From: JAKVKY01 sp964293585
GTDB taxonomy: Bacteria > Bacillota > Negativicutes > Acidaminococcales > Acidaminococcaceae
NCBI GenBank assembly: GCA_964293585.1
Contig: CAXYYS010000087.1
Location: 1 to 6,928 of the forward strand
DNA length: 6,928 bases
Direction: 5' to 3'
The position numbers were made by a program, and so were the translations under genes. Under the pieces are notes generated by a model, which worked only from the letters and a program-made list of their open reading frames with translations, was not told where the DNA came from and did not search any database. This document shows positions 6,866-6,928 of this stretch, piece after piece; position 1 is the first letter of the stretch; every line of letters starts with the position of its first letter.

Positions 6866-6876
6866 GTCATTATGAC
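6866..6876. repeat. Short palindrome upstream of the trkA promoter
   Basis: GTCATTATGAC is a perfect 5-1-5 inverted repeat between the upstream gene's terminator and the trkA promoter, about 50 bp upstream of the -10. It might be a regulator site, but it is short and directly next to the terminator's U tract. Confidence 0.2.
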
Positions 6877-6908
6877 AAAAAAAGACCTGCATCGTAAGAT
6901 GCAGGTCT
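6877..6908 (-). terminator. Rho-independent terminator of the gene beyond the right edge
   Basis: An 11-bp perfect stem (6883-6893 with 6898-6908) has a four-base loop and, on the minus strand, runs into seven Ts (6883-6877; the first T also closes the stem). It ends a leftward gene whose coding part lies beyond the window; the last 20 bases (6909-6928) show no identifiable coding sequence. It isolates the trkA promoter from upstream transcription. Confidence 0.9.
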
Positions 6909-6928
6909 CTTAACCGGCAACGCTCTAT

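Overview
The window looks like a stretch of an ordinary bacterial chromosome of roughly 50% GC, with every recognisable gene on the minus strand. Gene content (two-RCK-module TrkA, full-length TrkH, LarA-type racemase, FepB/BtuF-type binding protein), strong AAGGAG ribosome binding sites before larA and the second trkH, and short U-tailed hairpin terminators fit an anaerobic Firmicute, possibly a Negativicute or Clostridium relative. That placement is inference; no rRNA or other marker gene is present.

Layout in the direction of transcription (right to left). At 6877-6908 is the terminator of a gene lying beyond the right edge. Next come an extended -10 promoter (6808-6816) and trkA (5412-6749). 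Two different trkH genes follow in tandem (3877-5367 and 2346-3806), then a larA-family racemase (990-2288), and a strong UUCG-loop terminator (911-945). Gaps between these four genes are 44, 70 and 57 nt, with no convincing terminator among them. They can therefore form one transcript, although larA also has a good -10 hexamer of its own just upstream. After a 122-nt AT-rich intergenic region with a perfect 6-1-6 palindrome, a new unit begins with a periplasmic-binding-protein gene (1-788) that runs off the left edge.

Function. The three trk genes encode a potassium uptake system: TrkH is the membrane channel/transporter and TrkA the cytosolic nucleotide-binding gating ring. Having two divergent TrkH proteins beside one TrkA suggests alternative or mixed channels sharing a regulator. 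Both TrkH proteins have unusual fourth pore loops; in the second, a serine sits where the filter glycine is expected. The racemase belongs to the nickel-pincer lactate racemase family, but its cofactor genes (larB/C/E) are not in the window, so its substrate is open. The binding protein belongs to the siderophore/haem/cobalamin ABC uptake class; its ligand cannot be told from sequence.

I see no mobile element, CRISPR array, tRNA/rRNA or prophage signal. The most unusual features are the paired TrkH genes and their pore loops; I see no clear evidence of a wholly undescribed system.
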